Of a stretch of 64,000 bases of DNA, positions 11,601 through 23,840 are shown piece by piece. Where the stretch lies: the NCBI GenBank assembly GCA_030686995.1, contig CM060708.1:263504544-263568543 (forward strand), written 5' to 3'. The notes under the pieces were generated by a model. It ran no database searches. It was not told the DNA's origin and worked only from the letters and a program-made list of their open reading frames with translations. The stretch's first letter is position 1, and every line of letters starts with the position of its first letter. The translations under genes and the position numbers were made by a program. Source of the DNA: Artemisia argyi (Eukaryota; Streptophyta; Magnoliopsida; Asterales; Asteraceae).

Positions 11601-13044
11601 AGAGGTCTCCTCTTTGTGCATGTCGTATTTGTAGGATATATGATTTTGTGTAGGAGACCTATCCGAGTGGCTCTAGTAGGTCGGCTCGTGGCTTCCTTAT
11701 GTTTCTATGTGTCTATTCGAGTGGCTCTGGTAGACACGCCTTTGCTGATTCGCGCTCTTAATTCTCTTATGATTTGTTTATGCTTGATATATCTATGCTG
11801 CTTAGTTTCGTTTGACTTATGATACATTGTGCTGATTCTTATGATCCTTTTCACTTCGTTTGATTATTACTATTCGATTCTTCACGTTCTTCGTTTTGTT
11901 GACTTATGATATTATTCAAATGTTCGTTGATCTCTTATTCATTGACAGATGATATATTTTTTTTCAACAGGAGCTTATGATTTTCCTTTTCTATTACTTA
12001 CATACGTTTCAATTTTCAGTTTTGTGTTATATCTGTTCACTGGGCTTTTTAAGCTTAGCCGCGTTTTTTTTCCTGCGGCAGGTTTTAGGTTGGAAGCTGG
12101 GTTTGGGCGAAGAGTGCATATAAGCGTTAGTGGACTACCCCATTGATTAGAAGCCCATTACATCTGGATTAGACTTGGTCTTGGATTCGATTAGATTTTT
12201 GTTTGGATTTGTATTTCATCTTGTATAGAGTTTATTTCTTTTGTACCCTTAGAATACCTTTGTAACTTTATGTTTATAAGTCTTACGCTTGCGTTTGTAT
12301 GTTCTGATTTGACACCATAATGTAATACTTCTAACCTTTTCGGGTTGGGGTGTTACAGATAGCTAAAAAAAAAGACATCAGTGTTTATGTCTATACTAGC
12401 TGTCAATCTACTAAACTCTAAATGAAAAGCAATCATTTGTGGAACATTCCTTGACATACACAATTTGAATGGTCATCTGATCATAAAAGAGAGAAAGGGG
12501 TGTTTAGGGGTTGAATTGAACAAGGCACTGGATTAATTGCAAAACTAAAGTGGACAACCAAACACCCTGCAACTAAGTCAAATTGCAAAAACAAAACTAC
12601 TATCCTACTTTGCATCATCAACTTGTAGATTACTACTATCCTACTTTGCATATCAACCTGCAAATAAAGCTACTTTTACATCATAGTGAAAGCACATAAC
12701 AAATCCTATTAGGCATCATCTATACTACTAAAATGTCCCATAGGCATAGTACAAACATTCACTTTCTATAAAAACAACAAACAATAACACATAATCCGAA
12801 ACCATCTCAACTTACATGGTACATCCTCAGCCATTTCGTCGCATGATTTTTGCCTAACAAATTCAAGTATTTCCTCTTGTAGTTCTTTGCTTATGTTCTC
12901 ATAACCACCATATTTTGTTTCAACCTCTTTACCATATTTAGCTATAACTGCATCAATGATTTCATCTGTGAGTACAACTTTAGACTAATATTTTTCCGAT
13001 GAATGATTATCCCCTATAAACACAGTCTTTCCCTTATCAACCAT
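8667..13044 (-). pseudogene. Unknown acidic protein gene broken by an LTR insertion
   Basis: Two minus-strand exons can be joined. Exon A (13044-12816) starts at an ATG, has one in-frame stop (12985-12987), encodes an EIIDAVIAKYGKEVE..YGGYENISKELQEEILEF-type segment and ends at a perfect GTAAGT donor. Exon B (9124-8667) starts five bases after a T-run acceptor, TTTTTTTTTAG, that now lies at 12363-12373. It encodes an Asp/Ser/Thr-rich acidic stretch (IIISDDNTDDDD) followed by Ser/Lys-rich repeats. The codon phase agrees across the intron. The 3.2-kb LTR at 9125-12357 separates acceptor and exon B. I do not recognise the family. Confidence 0.5.
9125..12357. mobile_element. Solo LTR, 3.2 kb, TSD GATAG
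   Basis: The element starts TATAACGACC (a decayed TG start) and ends GGGTTGGGGTGTTACA. The flanks are GATAG at 9120-9124 and GATAG at 12358-12362, a 5-bp target duplication. No internal domain, primer site or second LTR copy is seen, so a solo LTR is the simplest reading. TGTAACGACC..GGTGTTACA ends are typical of large Ty3/gypsy LTRs in plants (recall). Open frames inside (for example near 11541-11822) are not supported as genes. Confidence 0.75.
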
Positions 13045-13227
13045 CTCTCTGTTAGTGATTCGGTTAGCTTGTGTGTAGCACTGTATCAAATGGAACTTGG
13101 GTTGGTTTGTTTTAATTGGGTGAAATGAGGTTTGGTTTTGGGGTTGAGTATTTTAAATGTTTAATCGTGGGTAGACGAAATGGGTTTTAATTCGAGTATA
13201 TAACCCGAATATTAATGCGTCAAAAAA

Positions 13228-15634
13228 AATTTGGACCATTTTACCCCTCATGTGAGGCGCACATGACAAGACTTAACGACCGAAACTAGCGCCCGTCCGG
13301 CCAAAGGACATGTCAACATAAAATGGACAACCACAAGGACGATTTGTGTAATTATTGAGAGTCAACGACGAAACGTGCAATTTAGGCCTAAAAATGTTAC
13401 ACTCGAAACCCGATTTCAAACGAGTATGACTCTAGATGAAATTGACTAAGTCTTTTATGATTCGGGAGACCCTATATGATTGATTAGTTAACGGATCTTA
13501 AGTTGAAGGTGTTATGTGATTGGCTAGTCAAACTAATGGTCAAGAATGTGTAATAAGGTTATAGAAAGATTGATGTGTTACTTTTATAAAGTATATGTAG
13601 CCAAAGTAGAAAGAAAATGAACTTGAGAGACCTAAGTTGCCAAATGACCAAACTGGTACTAAAACCAAATTGTTTTAGTACAAGAACCACCTTGTTCTAG
13701 TCTGCATGGACTATTCTTGCCAAAATCTCAAAGTAACACTAGAAGCTACTTGTTCTAGTATCAACACTAAATTGGTATAGGACCAGAGGGGCTATTCTTG
13801 CCAAAATCTCAAACTGGCACTAGAACCAACTTGTTCTAGTACCAGGACCAAATTGTTATAGCACTTAAGGGACCAAATGTGCCAAATAGGAAATAACTTT
13901 GTTGTAAAGAAAGTTGTGACTAGAAATATCCAGGTACTACACATTTTATTATTATTTTAAAAAGTGGTGTGATGGGTGTATATCAGTTTAGGAGAGAAAA
14001 AGGAGGGAAACATGGAAGCCTTATGATCTCTAATGGTGCTTAAGTGTTCTAATTTAAGAGATAAAGCCCTAGAAATGATTTTCACATCAAGTAAGTAATC
14101 ATTTTCTTGTGTTATTAGTCAATTAAGAAGTTAGGGTTCATGAACCCTAATTTGATAATTGGGTAAAAGATAGTTTTAAGCTAATTAAAGAAGTTATAAT
14201 GATTATGGAATAAGGGTTATTGAATTTAAAGTTGGTAAGTTTACGGGTTAATTATTATATGATTATATGATGATTAAAAGTGTTTAAAGATGAGATATGG
14301 TTAAACAATTGTTATAGTTATTTGATTATGGATATTTAGTGTTTATATTATAATGATTTTAACCTAGGATGTAAAGAGGAGGTTGATGATGAAGATTATG
14401 ATGGGTAATCTTAGCTTGGATTGATAAGGTAAGTAACTATGATTATTATGTGATTTATATGAATATTCTCATGTTATGTGATTATGAATGAGTTGTAAGA
14501 TAAAGTTTTGGATTAGTAAGTTTAGTGTCATAGAAGGCTTGACTAGTGAGACTATTCAAGTGATAGATCATGATGGAAGGATTAAGGTATGTTTGTAATT
14601 GTTATGTGTTATAGATTATGGTATTGCTATGGTGATGGTTATGAGATTATAATGGATTATTGCGTTCATGATGCATACTTGTGAATTGAAGTATATTTAT
14701 ATGATAATCTAGTTGCTTACTAAGCGAAAGCTTACATTATAGTGTTTCAACGTTTTGTAGGATATTGTGGAAGTTCTATGGCATGGATTAAGCTTAAGGA
14801 TCGTAAGTATGGATGCTATAAGGTTATTGGTTATGTTTTAGAGCTTAGTCGTAGTTACCAAGCTCAAACTCAAGGTTGAACCCCCGTTGGTCTTTTAATC
14901 ATTATTTATGTGTTGTCGAGTGTCATAGTCTATGTCTTCGTCATGCATGTGTTTTGTTGGTCAAATGGGTTGTTATAGAAATGATTAAAGTATATGTAAT
15001 GGGTTAAAGAGGTGTTTGGATTATAGTCTGTTTGTACCCATTTTGGGGTCAAACGGGTTATAGCCCGCGTAGTATGTTAAAATGGTTTGTTGAGAGTTGT
15101 GGTTGTCAAAGTAAAATTGTGTCAAATCAATTATTTTACTCATGGGTTATTGTGTTTGAAAATAGGTCAAAATGAGTATTTGGCAAACCTCGTAAAGTGT
15201 GAGTTTACGGGTCGTTTAGACCACAAATATTTATGGAAATGATGTATTATGTTATGTTAAAGATTTATGGAAAGTTTCATTAATTGTCGAGTTATAGAAG
15301 TTGTTTTCCGGAAAATGGGTTAAAAGTGCATAAAAGGAATATGCAGAAAAATGGGTGTTTGTGACAGCAATAGTACAGAAAATGGGTCGTGTTAGAAAAA
15401 TCATATCTTTAAACCGTAAGTTTTCAGAGGTCGTGCTATCTATCATTTCGAAGGTAATTGAGTCTAGTTTCATTTGAAAATTGATTTGTTATAGATTCTT
15501 TTTGTCAGTTTGTTAAAGTGTAATAGAAGGTCCGTTATAGATGAGTCTTTTCCGCATAAAAGTTTCAAATTTCTGTCAAATCAGGTACGAGGCGTAACAA
15601 AACTATAAGGACGATTTATGTAATTAACTCTAAA
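13228..15634 (-). mobile_element. Dispersed ATCGTCC repeat, copy 2, split by an insertion
   Basis: This is the inverted second copy of the repeat at 6240-6475. The part 13228-13394 carries the CGCCCGTCCGGCC block and ACAAGGACGATTTGTGTAA. The missing outer end (AAGGACGATTTATGTAATTA) lies at 15600-15634, on the far side of a 2.2-kb insertion. Confidence 0.65.
13395..15599. mobile_element. Solo-LTR-like insertion, 2.2 kb
   Basis: It starts TGTTACACTCGAAACCCG and ends GAGGCGTAACA, so the termini are TGTTAC/GTAACA. It interrupts the repeat of 13228-15634 exactly, and the A-rich flanks are compatible with a short target duplication. There is no coding capacity. An imperfect tandem repeat, with units containing TTGTTCTAGT and CTATTCTTGCCAAAATCTCAA, occupies about 13650-13885. 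A solo LTR is preferred; a long non-autonomous DNA element is not excluded. Confidence 0.6.
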
Positions 15635-15921
15635 CAAAATGGTGTGCACAAACTTCGAATTATGAGTAGGGGAAGCACTCAATAAGCGTTAGACAAAACT
15701 TTAAAAACATGTCAACATCGACGTAAAACCTAAAATTACACTATTGTATATTTACCATTAATTGTTTCTTCTTTTTGTCAAAATAGATATTTTAGTCATA
15801 TAAATAATTTTAGCTTTTACAAATTTTATCTAAATGTACTTTCTATTTTATCAATTTATTTCTTCAAAAGTTTTAAATCAACGGAGAAATCTCAACTCCG
15901 TAAATTTTTGGTGTCGACGGA

Positions 15922-17331
15922 TGATGAGGCGAAAAATGAACCACTTTTAGAGGGTCATTTAAACCCGGAATTGAATTTATTTGATCAAATATTGCCCTAA
16001 ATCGTTCCTTTTGTGATTTTAGGTACTTTGGGAGTGAAATCTGGAAAAGGAAGCAATTCGGACGTTTTTGGAGCATAAAAGTGAAGAAAACGCCAAAGAC
16101 TTAATTTTCCAAGCTGGGAACAGTGTGTGACGGCGTCAAGAGTAACAAGTTGACGGCGTCAAGAGTAAATTTCATGACGGCCCAGTACAGAAATGAAGGC
16201 GTCATAAGGAAGAGCATCAAGAGTTAAATACGTGACGACTTGGAAAAGTGTATAACGTGACGGCGTCGGATGTAGATCAAGGCAGTCCGAGGATTCTTTT
16301 GGCGGCGAGATGACGGCGTCACAAGATTGTTCTTGATGCCGTCAACCTCTATTTTCTATATATAGTTTTCTAATTTTCATTCATTGGGAGGAACAAGTTT
16401 GGAGAAACCCTAAGGCCGAACCATATACGAATTTTACAGCTTTTTCAAGGGTTTTCAGCCCTTGAATGCTTACATGTGCTATTGAGATAAGTGTTCTTCT
16501 AATTCAATCAAAATGTCTATGTGTTGGTTGTCTATATCTTGTGCTTGTCTTGATTCCACCATGCTAGGCTAGATTTATCTTGTGTTTGCTTAGATCTAAT
16601 GAAACCTAGATGTTGATTATGTGTTGATTACTTGTTTATGGTTGTACTGGATGAATGATTTCAATGTTAGGCTTGAGAAAACTGGCAGATCTCCAATTGG
16701 TAACATGCTTGAACGTCTTAGGAAACATGAACCGATGTGTACTAGGTTTTATTGGTTGTATTTAATGCATGAGTAAATTATAATGATCCCATGTTAGGAG
16801 CTTCTTAGCCGGCTCGACATAGGAGTGAAGTAGGCACTCATAGGATTGGGGAGTTAAGTACGCCACCCCATGAATGGTATTAAGGAATACAATCCGTCAT
16901 CCACGCAACTATAACAAGTAATTAACATGTAAAAGATATCTAGGGAGTAGTGAAATCTAAGTAAACACATTTCTCCACTTATTGCTCACAACCTTAGTTT
17001 AATTTAGTTTATTTTCATTTCTAGTATTTTATTTTGATTGCATCTTAGTATTGGGTTAGTTGACTAGCAACTAATTCCGCCCATATCCTTCAAAACCCGA
17101 GATTTTTACTTGCTTTCTAAAAAATATAAAAATACAAAAATAATCATCTTTCATCTCTAGAACTAGTATTTAGGTTTTCTAATCCTAGCGACACTATTCC
17201 TAGCTGAACGATCAATCCCCTGGTACTTGTCACTATACTATACTACAACGATCAGGTACACTGCCTGGTGGGGGTTGTAAGCTTCTCGAGATCCCTCGAG
17301 AGGTAAAGCCTGGTGCAATCCCCACGCATCA
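15922..17331 (+). repeat. E1 5' LTR
   Basis: 1,410 bp from TGATGAGGCGAAAAATG to CACGCATCA. U3 holds a cluster of TGACGGCGTCA-type palindromes (16128-16344), followed by a TATA box (16357-16364). The U5 end carries a TCTCGAG/CTCGAGA hairpin close to the primer site. Confidence 0.95.
16128..16364 (+). promoter_or_regulatory. TGACG palindrome cluster and TATA box in E1 LTR
   Basis: TGACGGCGTCA or close variants occur at least four times, with several half copies, ending just before TATATATA (16357-16364). TGACG is the core bound by TGA-type bZIP factors (as-1 element), and here it appears as inverted pairs. This makes a plausible inducible retroelement promoter; function is inferred. Confidence 0.6.
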
Positions 17332-17337
17332 AGTTTT

Positions 17338-17355
17338 TGGCGCCGCAGCCCGGGG
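17338..17355 (+). other. E1 primer binding site (tRNA-Asp type)
   Basis: TGGCGCCGCAGCCCGGGG lies six bases after the LTR. The class TGGCGCCG(T/C)TGCCGGGG pairs with the 3' end of plant tRNA-Asp and is typical of Athila-like gypsy elements. E2 has the closer match TGGCGCCGCTGCCGGGG. Confidence 0.85.
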
Positions 17356-17503
17356 AATAGTTATTGTCTAGATTAGAATCTCTTTTTATTAGGTCTACTT
17401 GCTAGATTCCTTTCTAGTAAGATTTTATTTTTTATTTCTAGGTTTTCTTTAGTCTATCTTATTTCTTTGTGTTTTTGTTCGTAACTTTTCACCACCCGAC
17501 ATC

Positions 17504-19741
17504 ATGGACGATGGGAACATCTTTGAACCCGTCATCCCACCACAACAAAACCCACCATTAGAACCTCTTAGGCCCCGAACCTTAGGATAGTATTCCCGAC
17601 CTAGCCACCAAGGCTACCGAAACACCATTGAGCTCACCGGAGCCAATGTGACCCCCTTGTGATCCGACACCATCCGGTTGGTGCAAAGCGGATGTGCATT
17701 CCATGGACTTCGTTCCGAAGATCCAAATCAACATCTTAAGGACTTCCTAAAAATCGTAGACTCCATAGACCTAGATGTTGCAACTAGAGAGACAACCCGA
17801 TTACGCCTATTCCAATTCTCTCTACGGGATCAAGCTAGTCAATGGCTTGAGCGGTTACCCGCGAGATCCATCACCACATGGGATGATCTCACCACTCGTT
17901 TCTTTGCTCAATTTTTCCCACCGGGGAGAACTACTAAGCTTAGAAATGACATCTTGATGTTCCAACAACGTCAAAATGAATCTCTTTATGAAGCATGGAC
18001 TCGTTTCAAGGACTTACTCCAAAAATTCCCTCATCATGGCATAGACCTTTGGCTCCAAGTCCAAATCTTTTATGACCATATCGATCTCTCCACGAGGAGA
18101 GCCATTGACCAATCGGCCGGTGGTAAGCTACGTGATCTAAGTGCGGAACAATCATGGGAACTCATAGAAGATCTTGTTCTCTATGACAACGAAAGTTGGA
18201 ATGATCCCCGTGATTTGAACAAAACGGTCAAGGCAATATCTTTGCCTTCGAATAACTCTAGGACTCCCGACCGTAGGATCATGGAACTTGAGGACCAAGT
18301 CAAGTTTCTCATGAAATCCTACGAAGCTCCTAAGCCTTCAAGCCAAGTGAACAAAATCACTTCTTCATGCGAATTATGTAGTGGTCCCCATGACACTCGT
18401 GATTGTGTGGAACTCCTCAGAACAGCTTTTGCGGACTACGCATCCACGCGTACCGACGAAGCGGGAGATAAGTGGTATACTTTCAAACCCGAGCCAAACC
18501 CTTACGGTGATTCCTACAACCCCTCTTGGAAAAATCACCCAAACCTTAGGTGGAAACAAAATCAACCCACTTCTTCCAATCCGCCTAATCGTTACCAACC
18601 GAACGGTCCACCCTCCAACCGTACTTTCAACAACAATCCTTCTAACAACTATGGTAGTACCAACAATCTTGAAGGATTAATGTCTAAGTTCATGGCATCT
18701 CAAGAAGCTCGCATAACTAGGTTTGAAACCGAATTCAACCAACAACAAACGGAGATGACCAACAAGATAGACAACTTGTTGAAAGCCCTCAACAACCAAG
18801 CGTTAACTACACCTAGGAAGGACACTAGGGACACCAATAACGGAATCCAAATTAAGGACCCCTCATCATCTAAACATGTCCACTTTGTCAATGTTGTCAC
18901 CATTAAGCCAATAGATAAGGAGATAGAAGGAAGTGACAAGGATGAAGTTGGAGTAGAAACCGAAACTAGGGATGAAAGTAGGGAAGTTGAGGTTAATAAG
19001 GAAAAGGGGTTCGAGGGAGTAGAAACTATAGAGAAGTACTTTGATAAGTTGCCCACCAAGGAAGAACGGGAATACCATAAGGATTTATTCGATAGTCCCG
19101 AGAGACCATATATCCTTGGCACACCCCTTATCAAAATGGGAGACCCCTCTAACATTAACATACCATGCAATATCGGGCACATGCATATATGGATAGCTTA
19201 CATCGATCCTAGATCTCCTGTTAACATCATGACTAGGACTTATTACAATTGGGTGATGAAGAAACAACTTGATTTTAGGATGATGCCCAATAGGAATTTG
19301 ATAAGTAATTTTGTAGGGAGAGTGAAGGGATTGCATGTGATTATAGGTAATTTCACTTATGAGATCGATTTTATGATAGTGGAAGACACTCGTACGGTGA
19401 TTGATGATTGCCTAAGCCAAATAATATTCGGAAAACCATTTGTTGAGGCCACTAGGATGAGTTATGATCCGACTTTAGGGATAGTTAGATTCAAGGAAGA
19501 GAATGATGAGATTGCCTACCAAATGCCCTACAAAATTGAGCAATACCGCCTTCTCTCTAATATAGAAAAGGAACACAAGCAAGCGGCTTATTATTGGAAT
19601 GATGAGGATAGACGTAGAGGAGTTGAGTGTGTGAAGAATAGGATGCTTGGTTTCTACAAAGAATGCTTGCAACTAGGTCCGGAATACAAAACTGGCTTAG
19701 AAGACGACCTAGAGAGTGGAACCAACGATGAGGTCACGTAG
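17504..19741 (+). pseudogene. E1 gag with protease-like C-terminal domain
   Basis: The likely original start is the ATG at 17504, in frame with a 687-codon stretch open from 17678. Between them lie a TAG (17588-17590) and a TGA (17660-17662). The large frame shows a Ty3/gypsy gag core (about residues 30-140: LRLFQFSLRDQAS, WDDLTTRFFAQFFPPG), a CX2CX3HX4C zinc knuckle at residues 231-243, a Pro/Asn-rich stretch and a retropepsin-like domain from about residue 475. There the usual D-(S/T)-G-like triad reads DPRSPVNIM (510-518), so protease activity is doubtful. It resembles widespread Asteraceae predictions annotated, misleadingly, as MAK10-like (recall). No pol follows. Confidence 0.8.
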
Positions 19742-21570
19742 TAACCCATGACCTTGAGTCTAGCTACAAGACTCGTAAATAAAGAAAAGCGCTTCTTGGG
19801 AGGCAACCCATGCTTTGTGTGATTTTATTTTGTTTGTTTGTTATTTGCTTCCGTATGCATGCTTTATTTTTATTGTTGGTAGGTCATGTTTCTAAATTAA
19901 AAAGTGGAAATACTTTACTTTGTTGTTTTGGCCTAGTCTTAACTCCACCTAAAGGTATTTTTGCAAAAGATAAGTGTAAGGGGAAACCCCAAATATGTTT
20001 TTAAGAAACAAACCAATCATGATTCTCCACAATATTAAATGAACATGTATATTCGTATTCGTTAGAGTCAAATGCTTGTATCGAGTCATAATGAAGTTTT
20101 GCAGGATTTTCCAGGAAGTAGGACCAAGTTTTTCCAGAAATTTTCCGGAAACTTAACATAAGAATTTCTGCAGGTCACTTCTGACGGCGTCATGAGTTTG
20201 CTCTTGACGGCGTCACGTGTAAAAATCTGGAAATTTTACCAGTTTTGTTTTTCTAACGGAGTCTTAAAGTTTTTGTTGAATTATTAAGTTTTATAATCTC
20301 CAGGAAATCTGCAAACTTCATTCCACAAGCATTATATCTTATTTTGTTTTCTAAGATTTAGTAACTTATGTAGATTGCCGCCGATTTTATGCGAGGTTGC
20401 TTTGTTTGTTTTCTCGGGATTTACAGGTTATGTATGACAAGAAGATGATTTATATTCTGAAAGGGAAGCTTTGATTGTTCATTTTCTTGGAGGAAGATCT
20501 AACCTGGCCACCTTATTATCCATACCGAGCGAATCAGGGGAGTATTTGATTTCATTTGTTTTACTTATTTCACTTTTACATTCTTTACTTGAACATTGGG
20601 GACAATGTTCATCTTAAGTGTAAGGGGAGGGTAAAATGATGATACCTTACAAATACACTTTCGCTTGAGTTTGTTTGTTTAATAGTAGATGTGTAATAAA
20701 ACTATGAGAAATACTTGTTAGTGCAATTTTAGCGCCAAATTTAAAATTTTTTACAACATTTAGGAGTGAAACTTTAGCCATAGCAAGCGTCTCATGGATT
20801 GGAGATTTTATGACTAGCACATAACCGTACTTTCAGAAAAACTTTCCACCCAAATATGTGAGGTTCGCCTTTAGATTTGATAGGAAAAGCATTTACTATT
20901 AGTGCTTATGAGTGTACCGGTAGCATTTAGATTCTAGAACTTGCGTTAGTGATGCATCCCGAGACCGCTAGTGAGACTACATTCGTGTGGTAGGATTTAC
21001 TACATGATAATAGGCATTAGGATCACCCTTGTGTTAAACCCGTATCATAATTACTTGACCATTAAAGTCATATTATTTGGCTAGTTAAGTCAACTAATTT
21101 TCCCACACCCTTAGCGTTGTACTCATTTTTAGTACACGAAACCCCTAGTACACCCCTCCGAGCCTATCTTTTCGTTTCTAACTTTAAGCATTTTACTTAA
21201 AGGAAGAATTTGTTACACCCCACTTAAATGTACACCCAAATCGCCTTAGCCTTCCGTGTATGCACTCATCTTTAGTGCATTATTGTTATTTGTTAAACCC
21301 TAAGTTAACTATCTAATTGATTACATGGTTGCTAAGTCGAGTCATATCCTTGTACATATTGTTTTGGGACGATTGGGACTCATGGGTAAAGTACTTGTTT
21401 TATGGAGTAATGGGGAAGAACATCATATTATTACCCCCATATGTGCGTTAATCTTAAAAGTACTCCAAGTGTTTTGATTTTCTTAATTCGAGTCATTAGA
21501 TTAGTTTATTGTAAAGTATGTAAAAATTCAAGTGTAAGGGGAATTTACATTCCCTATGATGTATTATTTT

Positions 21571-21684
21571 GGATGGTAGTGTAAGAGTGTATGCAAAAAA
21601 AAAAAAAAAAAAAAAAAAAAAATCGAAAAAAAAAGAAAAGAAAAGAAAAAAAAAAGAAAGAAAAAAACATACAGACTACCATCC
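21571..21684 (+). other. Hairpin with A-rich loop in E1
   Basis: GGATGGTAGT (21571-21580) with GTATG pairs with CATAC and ACTACCATCC (ending 21684). The loop is a 70-base A-rich tract. The arrangement is repeated in E2 at 58815-58933. Confidence 0.65.
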
Positions 21685-22178
21685 CGTTTCATTCTATGTT
21701 CATTTTATGTTTTTGTTATTTTTCATTTATTAGCTTAAGTCGAGTCTAGTCTTGGCTTAGCAACGCCATATTGTACACGTAATTGACCAAGATTGTTAAC
21801 TCGCCACCAGTAAAGACTGCCTATATCCAACAAAACCGTGTATTTCATATCCCTACACCTAACGTTACAACCCTTTGAAAGACCTCTTTGATAGTTTATC
21901 CTAGGTGCTTACGCCATGTGGTGGAGGTTTGATCCTTTCCCAAGCCTATGGTAATCTATTTTGCTATGACAGGTAGTGAGAGATATCTTCCATTTCCAGA
22001 TTGTAATTTATACTTTATTACACCCGAGAGATGTGAGTATCTAAACACTATTTGTGAGGTGCTAGTGTATGACCTCCGTGCTTGTCTTTGGTCTTTAGTG
22101 GAACGATTATTTATTGTAATTACTTTTATATTAGTGTTAAATGACCCATAACTTGTATTTTGATTAGAATAAAAGCGC

Positions 22179-22200
22179 ATTTGCTTGAGGACAAGCAAAT
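22179..22200 (+). other. Perfect hairpin before the E1 polypurine tract
   Basis: ATTTGCTTG and CAAGCAAAT form a 9-bp stem around AGGA, four bases before the last AAGTGTAAGGG. Similar CTTGAGGACAAG hairpins precede the polypurine tract in plant Tat/Athila elements (recall). Confidence 0.75.
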
Positions 22201-22218
22201 CTCAAGTGTAAGGGTATA

Positions 22219-23628
22219 TGATAAGGCGAAAAATGAACCACTTTTAGGGGGTCATTTAAACCCGGAATTGAATTTATTTGATCAAATATTGCCCTAAATC
22301 ATTCCTTTTGTGATTTTAGGTACTTAGGGAGTGAAATCTGGTAAAGGAAGCAATTCGGACGTTTTTGGAGCATAAAAGTGAAGAAAACGCCAAAGACTTA
22401 ATTTTCCAAGCTGGGAACAGTGTGTGACGGCGTCAAGAGTAACAAGTTGACGGCGTCAAGAGTAAATTTCATGACGGCCCAGTACAGAAATGAAGGCGTC
22501 ACAAGGAAGAGCGTCAAGAGTTAAATACGTGACGGCCTGGAAAAGTGTATAACGTGACGGCGCCAGATGTAGATCAAGGCAGTCTGAGGATTCTTTTGGC
22601 GGCGAGATGACGGCGTCACAAGATTGTTCTTGACGCCGTCAGCCTCTATTTTCTATATATAGTTTTCTAATTTTCATTCATTGGGAGGAACAAGTTTGGA
22701 GAAACCCTAAGGCCGAACCATATACGAATTTTACAGCTTTTTCAAGGGTTTTCAGCCCTTGAATGATTGCATGTGCTATTGAGATAAGTGTTCTTCTAAT
22801 TCAATCAATATGTCTATGTGTTGGTTGTCTATATCTTGTGCTTGTCTTGATTCCACCATGCTAGGCTAGATTTATCTTGTGTTTGCTTAGATCTAATGAA
22901 ACCTAGATGTTGATTATGTGTTAATTACTTGTTTATGGTTGTACTAGATGAATGATTTCAATGTTAGGCTTAAGAAAACTGGCAGATCTCCAATTGATAA
23001 CATGCTTGAACGTCTTAGGAAACATGAACCGATGTGTACTAGGTTTTATTGGTTGTATTTAATGTATGAGTAAATTCTAATGATCCCATGTTAGGAGCTT
23101 CTTAGCCGGCTCGACATAGGAGTGAAGTAGGCACTCATAGGATTGGGGAGTTAAGTACGCCACCCCATGAATGGTATTAAAGAATACAATCCGTCATCCA
23201 CGCAACTATAACAAGTAATTAACATGTAAAAGATATCTAGGGAGTAGTGAAATCTAAGTAAACACATTTCTCCACTTATTGCTCACAACCTTAGTTTAAT
23301 TTAGTTTATTTTCATTTCTAGTATTTTATTTTGATTGCATCTTAGTATTGGGTTAGTTGACTAGCAACTAATTCCGCCCATATCCTTCAAAACCCGAGAT
23401 TTTTACTTGCTTTCTAAAAAATATAAAAATATAAAAATAATCATCCTTCATCTCTAGAACTAGTATTTAGGTTTTCTAATCCTAGCGACACTATTCCTAG
23501 CTGAACGATCAATCCCCCGGTACTTGTCACTATACTATACTACAACGATCAGGTACACTGCCTGGTGGGAGTTGTAAGCTTCTCGAGATCCCTAGAGAGG
23601 TAAAGCCTGGTGCAATCCTCACGCATCA
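22219..23628 (+). repeat. E1 3' LTR
   Basis: 1,410 bp, the same length as the 5' copy. It starts TGATAAGGCG (one transition from the 5' copy) and ends ACGCATCA. TATA box at 22654-22661. Confidence 0.95.
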
Positions 23629-23840
23629 ACGGACCCTTCCCCAACGAACAACTCTAAGTAGTATTTAGTTGTTTTCTGTGAATTAGGAGAAGTTGGGATT
23701 AAACTCACGACTTATTTCTCCAAAACCCCTCTCTTTTCCAGCCCAACAAGAACATTTGCGTTGAGGAAACAGGCGTCCGAAGGCTAATCCAAGAACATTT
23801 GATTTATATTTATAGAATGATAAAATGTAAAGAAAAATGG

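Larger units (their letters stand above)
19972..22214 (+). repeat. Four polypurine-like AAGTGTAAGGG words in E1
   Basis: Copies lie at 19972, 20616 (extended to GGGGAGGG), 21530 and 22204. The last one abuts the 3' LTR and is the presumed polypurine tract. The same four occur at matching places in E2. Confidence 0.85.
19742..22218 (+). other. E1 conserved noncoding 3' block
   Basis: About 2.5 kb without a significant ORF, starting with a CGCTTCTTGGGAGGCAACCC motif (about 19789-19810). Almost all of it is matched, in order, in E2 (57000-59468). It contains two TGACGGCGTCA copies (about 20183-20215), a GAACATTGGGGACAATGTTC palindrome (about 20591-20610), four AAGTGTAAGGG words and an A-rich loop flanked by pairing arms. 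Confidence 0.8.
15922..23628 (+). mobile_element. E1: complete non-autonomous Athila/Tat-like LTR element
   Basis: It is 7,707 bp, flanked by ACGGA at 15917-15921 and 23629-23633. The two LTRs are of equal length (1,410 bp) and begin TGAT, end ATCA. Order: LTR, tRNA-Asp-type primer site, gag-protease-like ORF, about 2.4 kb of noncoding sequence with repeated polypurine words and two hairpins, polypurine tract, LTR. Reverse transcriptase, RNase H and integrase are absent, so movement would need another element's enzymes. By eye the LTRs differ at about thirty positions, mostly transitions, suggesting insertion in the not very recent past. Confidence 0.95.

Noticed and set aside
9980..12146. 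ORFs of 65-93 codons inside the 3.2-kb solo LTR
   Set aside because: No recognisable domains, no splice structure, and the region is bounded by LTR ends and a target duplication.
15873..16076. Minus-strand ORFs at E1/E2 LTR starts (also 59414-59623)
   Set aside because: They cross the LTR boundary into unrelated flanks, and the E1 and E2 versions share only the LTR-encoded part.
18374..19672. Overlapping ORFs in other frames of the E1 gag
   Set aside because: They are shadows of the 687-codon gag frame, lack motifs and are not kept in E2.
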